From: Halorussus sp. MSC15.2
Lineage (GTDB): Archaea > Halobacteriota > Halobacteria > Halobacteriales > Haladaptataceae
Direction: 5' to 3'
DNA length: 64,000 nucleotides
NCBI RefSeq assembly: GCF_010747475.1
Contig: NZ_VSLZ01000004.1
Location: 124,001 to 188,000 of the forward strand
The position numbers and the translations under genes are program-made. Position 1 is the stretch's first letter. Each line of letters starts with the position of its first letter. The notes under the pieces are model-generated. The model had not been told where the DNA came from. It worked only from the letters and a program-made list of their open reading frames with translations, and did no database searches. Of the stretch, positions 17,228 through 26,142 are shown one piece after another.

Positions 17228-18240
17228 ACGGACCGCCTGCCGGGGACGAGTGTTCCTCGGCACTGATAGTGGGGTGCGGGTCCATCGGGTCGCGTCACGC
17301 GCGGAATCTGTCCGAACTGGGTCTTGAACTCTCCGTGTTCGACCTCGACGAGGCGCGCCAGACGCGTCTCGCGTCCGAGGTGGACGCGTCCGCACCGAGT
17401 TCGCTGGACGCCGCGCTGCAGACCCGACCGGACGTGACCGTCGTCGCCACGCCGTCGAACCACCACGTGGAACCCGCTCTGGCGGCCGCCCGGGCGGGGT
17501 CGCACCTGTTCGTCGAGAAACCGCTGTCGAACGACACCGAGGGAGTCGGCGAACTCCTCGACGTCGTCCGGGACCGGGACCTCGTGACGATGGTCGGGTC
17601 GAACTTCCGGTTCCACCCGGCAATCGAGACGATTCGCGAACTTGTGACCGACGGACGCGTCGGGAACGTCGTCTCGGCCCGCATCGAGGCGGGGTCGTAC
17701 CTCCCGGAGTGGCACCCCGAGGAGGACTACCGGGACCTCTACTCCGCGAAGGAAGGGGTCGGCGGAGCGGTGCTGGACTTCGTCCACGAGCTAAATTACG
17801 CTCGATGGCTGTTCGGCGAGGCGGAGGCGGTCACGGCGATGCTCGGCCGGGAGAGTTCGCTGGAGATAGAGACCGAGGACACCGCGAGCATCGTCGCTCG
17901 GTTCGAGGACGGCACGCTCTGCGAGATTCACCTCGACTTCGTCCAGCGCGCGTACAGTCGGTCGTGTCACGTCATCGGCGAGCGCGGGACCGTCAGGTGG
18001 GAGTGGGAGGAGTCGGCGGTCCGACGCTACGACTCCCGGCGGGAGTCGTGGGTCGAGGAAGCGGCGTGGGGCGACGACTGGGAGGTGAACCGGATGTACC
18101 GCGACGAGATGGAACACTTCCTCCGGTGCGCGGCGGAGCACCGCGAGACGCGGACGCCGCTGACCGAGGGCCGTGCCGACCTCGAACTGGCGCTCGCGGC
18201 GAAGGAGTCGGCGGCGACCGGTCGGCACGTCCGACTGTGA
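17224..18240 (+). CDS. Gfo/Idh/MocA-family sugar oxidoreductase
   Basis: The product has 338 residues. The N-terminal Rossmann motif is LIVGCGSIGSRHARNL (about 14-29), followed by VVATPSNHHVEPALAA and VEKPLSND (about 98-105, with the EKP lysine typical of the family). The C-terminal alpha/beta domain has the substrate-site GGAVLDFVHELNYARWL. The enzyme uses NAD(P) to oxidise or reduce a sugar hydroxyl. It is the first of three co-directional genes with the cytidylyltransferase and the class III aminotransferase (gaps 98 and 49 bp), so it may make the keto group that the aminotransferase then aminates. That pairing is inference. Confidence 0.88.
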   Translation: MNGPPAGDECSSALIVGCGSIGSRHARNLSELGLELSVFDLDEARQTRLASEVDASAPSSLDAALQTRPDVTVVATPSNHHVEPALAAARAGSHLFVEKPLSNDTEGVGELLDVVRDRDLVTMVGSNFRFHPAIETIRELVTDGRVGNVVSARIEAGSYLPEWHPEEDYRDLYSAKEGVGGAVLDFVHELNYARWLFGEAEAVTAMLGRESSLEIETEDTASIVARFEDGTLCEIHLDFVQRAYSRSCHVIGERGTVRWEWEESAVRRYDSRRESWVEEAAWGDDWEVNRMYRDEMEHFLRCAAEHRETRTPLTEGRADLELALAAKESAATGRHVRL

Positions 18241-18338
18241 GGTGACGTCGGAGGCGAATCCTGCGCGTCGGTTCCGGTCACGCTGATGGGGGACCGTACG
18301 CTGCGAATACTCAAGGGGCGCTACGTCGTGGTACCGAC

Positions 18339-19082
18339 ATGCGAGAGAGGACCGTCGCAATCGTCCAAGCGCGGATGGGTTCGACTCGCCTCCCCGAGAA
18401 GGTTCTGGCGGACATCGGCGACGAACCGATGCTGTGGCACGTCCACGAGCGAGCGCGGAGCGCGTCACTCGTGGACGACGTGGTCGTCGCCACGTCCACG
18501 GAGTCGCAAGACGACGCCGTCGCGGAGTTCTGCGAGGACCGCGGTATCACGTACCACCGGGGGAGCGAGGAGGACGTGCTGGACCGCTACTACGAGGCGG
18601 CGACCCGGAACGACGCCGACGTCGTCGTCCGCATCACGGCCGACTGTCCGTTCCTGTCGCCGCCCGTAATCGACCGGGTCGTCCGGACGTACGAGAACGG
18701 CGACGCCGACTACGTGACCAACACGCTGGAGTACACCCACCCGGACGGACTCGACGTCGAGGTGTTCGGGTACGAAGCGCTCGAACGCGCGTGGAACGAG
18801 GCCGACGACCCGGCGGAGCGCGAACACGTCACCTACTACCTGCGCGAGTCCGACGAGTTCAGTTCGCGGAACGTCGAGAACGTACTGGACACGTCGATGT
18901 ACGAGTTCACCGACGAGGACACGATTCTCCGATGGACGGTGGATTATCCGGCGGACTTGGAGTTCGTTCGGGCGGTGTACGACCGCCTGACAGAACGCGG
19001 TCACTGGCTGTTCGACCAGCAGTCGGTCTTCGAACTGCTCGAACGCGAACCGGCGCTGCGTGAGGTCAACGAGGACCGCTGA
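18339..19082 (+). CDS. SpsF-like cytidylyltransferase
   Basis: The product has 247 residues. The N-terminus has VAIVQARMGSTRLPEKVL (about 6-23), the nucleotide-binding loop of the SpsF/NeuA/KdsB cytidylyltransferase family, followed by VVVRITADCPFLSPPVID near 92-109 with the metal-binding aspartate. NeuA-like members activate nonulosonic acids as CMP-sugars; SpsF itself is the spore-coat member. With NeuB- and PseG-like genes in the same locus, this is the best candidate for the CMP-nonulosonate synthetase that would feed the sialyltransferase-like enzyme. It lies between an oxidoreductase and an aminotransferase gene on the same strand. Confidence 0.85.
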   Translation: MRERTVAIVQARMGSTRLPEKVLADIGDEPMLWHVHERARSASLVDDVVVATSTESQDDAVAEFCEDRGITYHRGSEEDVLDRYYEAATRNDADVVVRITADCPFLSPPVIDRVVRTYENGDADYVTNTLEYTHPDGLDVEVFGYEALERAWNEADDPAEREHVTYYLRESDEFSSRNVENVLDTSMYEFTDEDTILRWTVDYPADLEFVRAVYDRLTERGHWLFDQQSVFELLEREPALREVNEDR

Positions 19083-19100
19083 CCCGGTTCCGGCACGAAC

Positions 19101-19110
19101 AGTTATTAGG
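19101..19110 (+). promoter_or_regulatory. TATA-like promoter of the class III aminotransferase gene
   Basis: AGTTATTAGG lies 22-31 bp before the ATG at 19132, suggesting a leaderless transcript separate from the upstream genes. Confidence 0.45.
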
Positions 19111-19131
19111 AGCATTGTCGATACTGACGGT

Positions 19132-20475
19132 ATGCCTGACCGGTCTGATAGCTCGGGGAGTCGCGCTCGCCGCGAGAAGACTCACGAGCGCTACGAACGC
19201 GCGAAGGAACTCATCCCCGGCGGGACCCAACTCCTCTCGAAGCGGGCGGAGATGATGGCTCCCGACCAGTGGCCCGCCTACTACAGCGAGGCCGAGGGGG
19301 CGCGCGTCACCGACTTGGACGGGAACGAGTACGTCGATATGAGTTTCATGGGTATCGGAGCGTGCGTCCTCGGGTACGGAGACGAAGACGTGGACGCCAG
19401 CGCCAGACGGGCCATCGACGAGGGGGTGATGGCCACGCTGAACTGCCCGCAGGAGGTAGAACTCGCCGAGGAACTCGTGAAGATGCACCCGTGGGCCGAC
19501 ATGGTCCGGTTCGGCCGACCGGGCGGGGAGGCGATGGCGATGGCGGTCCGACTGGCGCGGGCGTACTCGGGCGAGGAGACCGTGGCGTTCTGCGGCTATC
19601 ACGGCTGGCACGACTGGTACCTCGCGGCGAATCTGGAGACCGACGAGAACCTCGAAGGCCACCTGCTGCCGGGTCTCGACCCGAACGGCGTCCCCGAGAG
19701 CCTCGAAGGGACGAGCAAACCGTTCCACTACAACGAAATCGAGGAACTGGTACGCATCGCACGCGAGAACGACCTCGGCGCGATAGTGATGGAACCGATA
19801 CGGAACGAGGAACCCCGAGACGGCTTTCTGGAGCGCGTCAGGGAAATCGCAGACGAGGAAGACGCTCCGCTCGTGGTGGACGAGATTACGTCGGGCTTCC
19901 GGGCCACTCCCGGCGGCTACCACGCCGCGCTGGACCTCGACCCCGACGTCGCCGTCTACGGGAAGGCGATGGGGAACGGCTATCCCATCGCGGCGGTCGT
20001 CGGCCGCGAGCGCGTGATGGACGAGGCCGAGGAGAGTTTCCTGAGCAGCACGTACTGGACCGAACGCGTCGGGCCGAGCGCCGCCCTCGCCACGCTCCGG
20101 AAGTTCCGCTCGGAGAACGTCCACGACCACCTCGTGAGCATCGGCGAGCAGGTCACCAGCGGATGGGAGGACCTCGCCGAGGACCACGGCGTCGAGATAG
20201 CGACCAAGGGATTGGCCCCGCTCACGAAGTTCGTCGTGAAACACGACGAGGGGCAGGCGGCCAAGACCCTGTTCACGCAGGAGATGCTCGACCGCGGATA
20301 CCTCGCGGGGAACGCCATCTACACGAGTTACGCGCACACCGAACCGATGGTCGAAGCGTATCTGGACGCGGCGGACGACGCGTTCGCGTCGGTGGCAACC
20401 GCGCTGGAGGAGGGGAGCGTCCGCGAACGACTGAACGGACCGGTAGCTCACACCAAGTTCGAGCGACTGAACTGA
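19132..20475 (+). CDS. Class III PLP aminotransferase (glutamate-1-semialdehyde aminomutase-like)
   Basis: The product has 447 residues from the ATG at 19132, which follows a TATA-like box and begins MPDRSDSSGSRARREK before the conserved RAKELIPGGTQLLSKR. The fold is that of GSA aminomutase: DLDGNEYVDMSF, FGRPGGEAMAMAVRLA, GYHGWHDWY, VVDEITSGFR, and the PLP lysine in YGKAMGNGYP (Lys278). HemL for haem synthesis would normally sit elsewhere and carry GSEA in place of GGEA. Its company with a cytidylyltransferase and a sugar oxidoreductase suggests it aminates a keto-sugar or a keto-nonulosonate. Comparable gene sets occur in bacterial glycan loci; the product is not predictable. Confidence 0.85.
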   Translation: MPDRSDSSGSRARREKTHERYERAKELIPGGTQLLSKRAEMMAPDQWPAYYSEAEGARVTDLDGNEYVDMSFMGIGACVLGYGDEDVDASARRAIDEGVMATLNCPQEVELAEELVKMHPWADMVRFGRPGGEAMAMAVRLARAYSGEETVAFCGYHGWHDWYLAANLETDENLEGHLLPGLDPNGVPESLEGTSKPFHYNEIEELVRIARENDLGAIVMEPIRNEEPRDGFLERVREIADEEDAPLVVDEITSGFRATPGGYHAALDLDPDVAVYGKAMGNGYPIAAVVGRERVMDEAEESFLSSTYWTERVGPSAALATLRKFRSENVHDHLVSIGEQVTSGWEDLAEDHGVEIATKGLAPLTKFVVKHDEGQAAKTLFTQEMLDRGYLAGNAIYTSYAHTEPMVEAYLDAADDAFASVATALEEGSVRERLNGPVAHTKFERLN

Positions 20476-20485
20476 GCGCCGGTAC

Positions 20486-21610
20486 TCAGTCGCCGACCGG
20501 CCCGACGGCCTCGTTCCGCGAGTCGGTGACGTTCACCCAGAGGTGAGTCTCCTCGTAGGCGTTCGCCACGCGTGGGTCGGCGGGCGGTTCGCCGCGATAC
20601 AGCAGGTACTGGAGTCGGAGGTTCGGCCCGGTCATCGTCGGCGTCACGGTGTGGCGGTGCTGCCACGTCTCGTTCGGCCCGAGGACTGTCCGGAATCGGT
20701 GGAGGTCCCGGCGTTCGACCACCGTGGCGTTCCCGCTCCCGTTGTCCGCGACGCGCTGGAGTTCGACGACCACGGTGTAGTTGGTGCGCTCGCCCTCGCG
20801 GTTGGTGACGCCGACGGTCAGTCGCTTGCTCTCCCCGCGGACGAACTCGGTCGGGTAGTTCTCCGCGGTCAGTTGCCCGTCGCCGGTGGACGAGAGCAGG
20901 TAGAACTCGGTGTACTGCTGGCCGCGTTCGGCGGACGTGACCGCGTACCCGACGCTTCCGAGCGCTAGTATCATCGACACCGCGAGCGCGACGTTCAGCA
21001 GTCGGTCGGTGCGCGTCTCCCCGGCGAGGAGACCGGACCGGGCCGCGGCGTACCACTCCCGGTACGGGACGCGGAATCGGTCCCGTGGCGGGAGGCTCCA
21101 CCGGCGCACGGCGGCGACGACCGCCGTAGCGGCCGTGAACGCACCGACCGAGAACACGATGGGAACGAGTCGGACGCCGACCGGCGTGAAGTTGAGTACC
21201 ACCCCGAGCAGCGGGACGACGGCGAGACTCAGGCCCAGCGACAGCGCGAGGCGTTCCCAACCACCGATGGCCCGGAGTCGTCGGACGCCGGAGAGAAACG
21301 TCACGTTCCCCCTCGCGCTCTCGGTGGACTCCGGGTCGGTGGAGTCGGCGTCCTCGCAGCCGAGGTTCGCCGGTCCAGCGTCTTCGCTTCCGGCGGGGCC
21401 GCGCTCCGGGAACAGCGCCGCCGTGAGCGCGTATCCGGGCGCGAGGAGCGCGAACGCCAGTCCGAGACCGACGCGGAGCGACGAGTCCGCGAGGACCGGC
21501 AGGAAGACGACGAGACAGGTCGCCGCGTCGAGCGCGAGGACCGCCGCGAGGTCCGCGGGGAAGCGTCGCACCGGACGCGGGACCAGCAGTCGGAGGGTAC
21601 GGCGGTCCAT
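20486..21610 (-). CDS. DUF1616 membrane protein
   Basis: The product has 374 residues from the ATG at 21610 (MDRRTLRLL); longer frames upstream are out of character and lie over the neighbouring gene. The N-terminal third has membrane helices including VVFLPVLADSSLRVGLGLAF and LLAPGYALTAALFPERG (about 30-70), the DUF1616 signature; two more pairs follow around 130-180, then a helix near 230 and an extracellular domain of about 140 residues with several N-glycosylation sequons (NYT, NGS, NAT, NET, NVT). The start lies 2 bp from the stop of the DUF4129 gene, so they form an operon. It is probably part of the MoxR-associated envelope cluster; the function is unknown. Confidence 0.8.
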   Translation of the reverse strand: MDRRTLRLLVPRPVRRFPADLAAVLALDAATCLVVFLPVLADSSLRVGLGLAFALLAPGYALTAALFPERGPAGSEDAGPANLGCEDADSTDPESTESARGNVTFLSGVRRLRAIGGWERLALSLGLSLAVVPLLGVVLNFTPVGVRLVPIVFSVGAFTAATAVVAAVRRWSLPPRDRFRVPYREWYAAARSGLLAGETRTDRLLNVALAVSMILALGSVGYAVTSAERGQQYTEFYLLSSTGDGQLTAENYPTEFVRGESKRLTVGVTNREGERTNYTVVVELQRVADNGSGNATVVERRDLHRFRTVLGPNETWQHRHTVTPTMTGPNLRLQYLLYRGEPPADPRVANAYEETHLWVNVTDSRNEAVGPVGD

Positions 21611-21612
21611 GG

Positions 21613-23814
21613 TCAGTCCGCGCCCCTCCCGGTCGGTCCGGCGTCCGCGTTCGTTCTGGTTGCCCCGGCGTCCGCCTCGGTCTGCTCGACCAGCGACGAC
21701 CCCGCGCTCAGCGCGGCCTCCGCCGTCTCGGCCGAGAGTCCCCGCGAGGAGAAACGCGCCCGCTCGTAGGCCTGCGTCACGCGGCGGAGCGCGTCGAGTT
21801 GGTCGTCCGGCAGACCGGCGTTCCGACAGCGGGCGTAGAGTTCGGCGTGGGTGACCGGGCGGTCGTCCTCGAACTCGCTCGCGAATCTCCGACGGACCGC
21901 GGCGTACGCCGTGTTGACCGCGGAGTCGGCGTCGCCGCGGTCGAGTTGCTGTCGCGCGAGCGGGAGGAGTACCGTCCGGTGGTCGCCGACTGATTCGGCG
22001 GTCGAACCGCTCCCGCGGTCGGTCTCGGGCCGTCCGCTCCCGCCGTCCGATTCGTCGCGGTCCGGCCGGAACCGCCCGGCGAGCGCGTATCCCGACAGCG
22101 CGACTCCGCATCCGACGAGCAGGAGCGCCCACCACGGCGCGGTCGTGACCGTCCGGACCGCGGCCTCCAGCGCCGAACCGGGTCCGCCCGGTGTGGGAAC
22201 GGCGAGCGTCTCGGCGCTTCGCGCCGGCAGTAACCCGCGATTACCGTCGAACGACGCGGCGGCGGTGACGTTCCCGTCCTCGCGCGCGGACTCGGGAATC
22301 TCGATTCGCGCGTCGTAGCGACCCGCGCCGTCAGTTTCGGCCACCACGAGCGCCTCGTTCCCGTCCAACTCGACGTGAATCGCTCGGCCCGCGAGCGGTT
22401 CGCCGTCCGCGGTGGTGAGTCTGCCCGCGGCGCGGAGCGTCGTCCCGTTTCGGGAGGCGTTCAGCGAAATCGCGGTATCGACGCGCTCGACGGGGACGGT
22501 CGTCGTCGCGTTCGCGGGAGCGAGCGCGGCGTTCCGAAGCGGGAGCGAGACCGCTACCGTACTCCGGTTGGCGGTGACTGCGGTGGGGAACCGCCCCGAG
22601 ACGACGAATCCGCCGTTCTCGCCCGTCCTGGCGTTGCCGAGGTACTCGTCGCTCGCGGTGAGTCGGACCGGGACGCCCGGCACCGGCGTCCCGTTCACCG
22701 TCACGTTCCCTCGCACGGTGACAGTCCGATTGGAGGCGACGCTGTCGGGCGTCTGCGTGAGGCGAACGGTCGGTTCCACCCGCCGGACGTCCACCGGAAT
22801 CGACGCGTTCGAGGTCCGGTAGACCGACCGATTGTCCGGGACGAACCGAACTCTGACTGCGGAGGCGTCCGGCGAGAGATACGTGGGTCGGTACGCGACG
22901 CGGAACTCGCCGGTGGCGTCGGTGCGCGCGGTGACGTTGGTCTCGCCGACGCGGAACGTGGCCGTCCGGTTCGCCACCGGCGTTCCGTTGGCCGCCCGGA
23001 GTCGGCCGGTGACCACCAGCGGGTCGGTGAACGACGCGGTCCGGTCGCCGTTCGCGCCCACGGTCAGTTCGGTCCGCACGAACGACTCCCGTTCGACCTC
23101 CCGCTGGCGGGCGGTGACGTTGGCCGTCCGGTTGGCGACGATGCGGCGACTCTCCGAGAAGTTGGTGTCGGTCACGTTCGCGGCCGCCCGGTAACTCGCC
23201 AGCAGCGCGTCACCGCGGCGCTGGACGCGGTTCGAGACGCTCCGGAGTTCACGCGCGAGTCGCCGGGCGCGACGCTCGCTCCCGTTCTCGCGGGCGGTTC
23301 GATACCGGTCGTACGTGCGCTCGTACTTCCTCACCGCCGTCAGGAACGCCTGTTGCTGCTTCCGGGCGCGTTCGAGCGCATCGACGTTCGCTGACTTGCC
23401 TTCCATCTCGTCGGTGATATCGGCGTACTGCTCGTACTCCTCTTGGTACTCTTCACCGACGACCTTCTTGGCGGCCTCGTACTCGCCCTTCTCCAACTGC
23501 TTCGAACTGCGCTCGAAGCGCTTCCCGAGTTTACCGGCCAGCCACGCCTCCACGCTCCCGAGACCCTCGTTCTCCTCGATGTCCGACGGGTTCACCTGCC
23601 GGACCGTGGAGTTGTTGCCCGACTGGCCGTCGTCGGGCGGTGGTGCGGAGTCACCCGGCGCTGACGCCGTCGGACCCGTTTCGGCGATTCCGCCGCCCGA
23701 AGCCGACTCGGCTCCGACGCCACCGCCGAGCAGACCGACGACCAGCGTCGCGGAGACGAGCGCGACTGCTAGACGGTCACCTCTCGCGCCGTGTCTCTGT
23801 AGTAGGTCTCTCAT
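21613..23814 (-). CDS. Secreted Ig-like repeat protein with C-terminal DUF4129 domain
   Basis: The product has 733 residues from the ATG at 23814 (MRDLLQRHG). A signal-like segment (LAVALVSATLVVGLLGG, about 16-32) is followed by an acidic low-complexity region, a charged coiled-coil stretch (about 85-200) and at least four Ig-like/carboxypeptidase-regulatory-like beta domains (about 240-540) rich in Asn-X-Thr sequons. A membrane helix (WWALLLVGCGVALSGYAL) comes near residue 570, and a cytoplasmic DUF4129 domain contains RRRFASEFEDDRPVTHAELY. DUF4129 proteins accompany MoxR and DUF58 proteins in many prokaryotes. The long extracellular part suggests contact with the S-layer, which is inference. 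An AT-rich AGAATAAAAA box lies 47-56 bp upstream. Confidence 0.8.
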   Translation of the reverse strand: MRDLLQRHGARGDRLAVALVSATLVVGLLGGGVGAESASGGGIAETGPTASAPGDSAPPPDDGQSGNNSTVRQVNPSDIEENEGLGSVEAWLAGKLGKRFERSSKQLEKGEYEAAKKVVGEEYQEEYEQYADITDEMEGKSANVDALERARKQQQAFLTAVRKYERTYDRYRTARENGSERRARRLARELRSVSNRVQRRGDALLASYRAAANVTDTNFSESRRIVANRTANVTARQREVERESFVRTELTVGANGDRTASFTDPLVVTGRLRAANGTPVANRTATFRVGETNVTARTDATGEFRVAYRPTYLSPDASAVRVRFVPDNRSVYRTSNASIPVDVRRVEPTVRLTQTPDSVASNRTVTVRGNVTVNGTPVPGVPVRLTASDEYLGNARTGENGGFVVSGRFPTAVTANRSTVAVSLPLRNAALAPANATTTVPVERVDTAISLNASRNGTTLRAAGRLTTADGEPLAGRAIHVELDGNEALVVAETDGAGRYDARIEIPESAREDGNVTAAASFDGNRGLLPARSAETLAVPTPGGPGSALEAAVRTVTTAPWWALLLVGCGVALSGYALAGRFRPDRDESDGGSGRPETDRGSGSTAESVGDHRTVLLPLARQQLDRGDADSAVNTAYAAVRRRFASEFEDDRPVTHAELYARCRNAGLPDDQLDALRRVTQAYERARFSSRGLSAETAEAALSAGSSLVEQTEADAGATRTNADAGPTGRGAD

Positions 23815-24165
23815 GGCGGCGTGTGTTCGACTGCTCCGGACCGACGAACGGGCCGCAGATAGAATAAAAACCACGACCGTTTTATTGAAGCTGACTGTTT
23901 TGCTCCCGGCGGAACCGTCCGGAGAGAACTGCTGGATGGGAGAGGCCCTGAGGGGCCGGTCGTCGTCTATCGGACGCTCCGAACACTGCGACCCGCTTCG
24001 AGACCGCCGTTATCGTCGAATTAGTCGGACTGTACTGGCTTCCTCACACACAGCACCGTATCGCGACCCCGAGCCAGCGAGAAGACGCCGACGAGTAGTC
24101 GGTGAAACAGACGGCGCTTAGACCGCCGTATCCGGACGTTACCGAACGAACGACCGATATATTCA
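23815..24165. other. Divergent intergenic region of the MoxR-type cluster
   Basis: The 351-bp gap drives genes in both directions. The left part holds AT-rich AGAATAAAAA (23861-23870) and GTTTTATTGAAG (about 23879-23890), likely promoters of the leftward operon. The right part holds GATATATTC right before the ATG at 24166, too close for a standard TATA box of a leaderless gene. I see no gene in it. Confidence 0.5.
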
Positions 24166-25644
24166 ATGCTAACGCCGAAGTTACGTTCCGTCGTGCGAGC
24201 CGAGCGACGCTACTGGGGGGTGGCCGTCGTCGGCGCGTTGCTCGCGCTCTCGGCCGTCACCCTCGACCGACCCGTGCTCCTCGCGGGAGCCGCGGGTATC
24301 GGCGCGTGGTTGCTCTCCCGCCAGTTCGACTTCATCCGGGCCTCGACCGCGGTGCGGTCGGACCTCCAAATCGAGCAGGACCCCGACCGCCTGACGACGC
24401 TCACGGACCAGCGGGTGCCGGTCACTCTCGGGGCGCGACTCGCGGGTCCCTCGGCGCTCTCGCTCCGCGTGGAGTCGCGCCCGCCCGTCTCGATGCGCCG
24501 CGCCGCGGGCGGCGACCGGAGCGCGGAGCGTACCGACGGCCCGGTCCTCAGGCTCCCGCCCGGCGAAACCTCCGCACGGCGGACCGACACCTACGAGTCA
24601 CCGGTCGCCGGGGACCACGCGTTCGACGCGCCGAGGGTCACCGCGGCGGACCCCGCGGGCCTGTTCAGCCAGCGGTTCCCTCACGGTCCCGAGGCGACGA
24701 TTTCCGTGGAACCCCGCCGACCGCGCGACGTCCACGTCGGCGAGGGCGGCGAGCGAGTGATGGCGACGGGCGGCGACCGCTCCGGTCGCCGCAGCGAGAG
24801 CGGACTCGAATTCGCGGAACTGCGCGAGTATGTCACCGGCGACCCCGCCCGGAACATCGACTGGAAGACGACTGCCCGGATGGGCGAACCGTACGTCCGG
24901 GAGTACGAGAGCCAACCGAGACATGCGACCGCGCTGGTGTTCGACCACCGGGCGTCGCTCGGGCAGGGACCCGACGGCGCGACCAAACTCGACTACCTCC
25001 GGCAGGTCGCGCTGGCGGTCGCGCGGAACGCCCGAGAGCGCGGGGACCCCGTCGGACTCTACGCGGTCGGCGACGAGGGACCGACCGAACTCCTCGGCCC
25101 GGAAGTCGAGGACCGGCGATACGAGGAGGTCCGACGAGCGCTACGCGAATCGACCCCGACCGCGGCGGTCGGCGGTTCGGGCCCGAGCGTGACCCCGGCG
25201 ACCGCCCGCCGTCGGGCCGACGACCTCGACGGCGACGCGAGCGAGTACGCGACGACGCTCCGGCCGTACTTCGAGGCCGCCGACCGCTACGTCTCGCAGT
25301 TGGACGACCACCCGCTGGCCGAGACCGTTCGGGTCGCTCGCTCGCGGTTCAAGTCCGCGGACCTGAACGTGCTGTTCACCGACGACGCCGACCCCGTCGA
25401 GACTATCGAGACCGTCAAACTCCTGCAACAGGGCGAGAGTCGCGTACTGGTGTTTCTCGCGCCGAGCGTCCTCTTCGAACCGGGCGGGTTGGCCGACTTC
25501 GAGCGGGGATACGCCCGGTATCTGGAGTTCGAGGAGTTCCGTCGCAGACTCGAACGCCTCGACCGCGTGACCGCCTTCGAGGTCGGACCGGGCGACCGGG
25601 TGGACGCCATCCTCGACGACCGCCGACGCAGGGCCGAGACGTAG
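24166..25644 (+). CDS. DUF58 family protein
   Basis: The product has 492 residues. Two membrane segments lie near the N-terminus (VAVVGALLALSAVTL and a second at about 38-52), then an Ig-like region, then the DUF58 core: LEFAELREYVTGDPARNIDWKTTAR (about 205-230) with the conserved R.IDWK..AR motif, followed by a von-Willebrand-A-like fold (TALVFDHRASLG near 258-270). DUF58 proteins act with MoxR AAA+ ATPases, proposed as chaperone systems for maturation of membrane or secreted complexes. It is followed at 9 bp by two membrane-protein genes, forming an operon. Confidence 0.87.
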   Translation: MLTPKLRSVVRAERRYWGVAVVGALLALSAVTLDRPVLLAGAAGIGAWLLSRQFDFIRASTAVRSDLQIEQDPDRLTTLTDQRVPVTLGARLAGPSALSLRVESRPPVSMRRAAGGDRSAERTDGPVLRLPPGETSARRTDTYESPVAGDHAFDAPRVTAADPAGLFSQRFPHGPEATISVEPRRPRDVHVGEGGERVMATGGDRSGRRSESGLEFAELREYVTGDPARNIDWKTTARMGEPYVREYESQPRHATALVFDHRASLGQGPDGATKLDYLRQVALAVARNARERGDPVGLYAVGDEGPTELLGPEVEDRRYEEVRRALRESTPTAAVGGSGPSVTPATARRRADDLDGDASEYATTLRPYFEAADRYVSQLDDHPLAETVRVARSRFKSADLNVLFTDDADPVETIETVKLLQQGESRVLVFLAPSVLFEPGGLADFERGYARYLEFEEFRRRLERLDRVTAFEVGPGDRVDAILDDRRRRAET

Positions 25645-25653
25645 TTCACGACC

Positions 25654-26142
25654 ATGACAGCGAACCTACCACCGACGGAACGGCCGGGCGCAATCGAATC
25701 GCGAACGACGGCGACCGGCGTCGCCGCGCTCCTCGCGGGGGTCGCACTGGTCGCCGGTATCGGGACGACGAGCGCGGGTATCGCCGCGGGCGCACTCGTC
25801 GTCGGAACGTGGGCGCTCGCGGGACCCGTCTACGCCTTCGCCTTCGGACAGATTCTGTTCGCGGCGTTCGCGCCCGCTCCGACCGGCGTCGAACTCGCGG
25901 TCGCGCAGGCCGGACTGTTCGGCCTGCTCGCAGTCCCCGTGAACCGGGACGCGCCGCTTCGGACGGTGGGTGCGTTCGTCGTCGCCAGCGCCGGACTGGT
26001 CGGCGTCGGTGCGGGCGTCCGGGACGCGACCGGCGAACTCTGGCCCGCGGCGCTGGCGGTCGGCGCGGCGGTGGCGCTCGTGGCGTACGGTCTCCACCGC
26101 TACGAACTCGTGGTACTCGACCTCGTGGAGGCCGACGCGTGA
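25654..26142 (+). CDS. Small polytopic membrane protein of the MoxR cluster
   Basis: The product has 162 residues, almost wholly hydrophobic, with about five to six predicted helices (VAALLAGVALVAGIGTTSAG, then ALVVGTWALAGPVYAFAFGQ and others). I do not recognise a characterised domain; similar small proteins follow DUF58 genes in haloarchaea. It starts 9 bp after the DUF58 gene and its TGA overlaps the GTG start of the next gene (GTGA), so the three are co-translated. Confidence 0.75.
   Translation: MTANLPPTERPGAIESRTTATGVAALLAGVALVAGIGTTSAGIAAGALVVGTWALAGPVYAFAFGQILFAAFAPAPTGVELAVAQAGLFGLLAVPVNRDAPLRTVGAFVVASAGLVGVGAGVRDATGELWPAALAVGAAVALVAYGLHRYELVVLDLVEADA

Noticed and set aside
19132-20475. 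Labelling the class III aminotransferase as HemL
   Set aside because: The fold matches, but the glycan-locus context and GGEA in place of the usual GSEA argue against a haem role.
24102-26138. Long in-frame extension upstream of the coiled-coil membrane protein
   Set aside because: The stretch is Arg/Gly-rich and lies over the DUF58 and small membrane protein genes; the real gene begins at the GTG at 26139.
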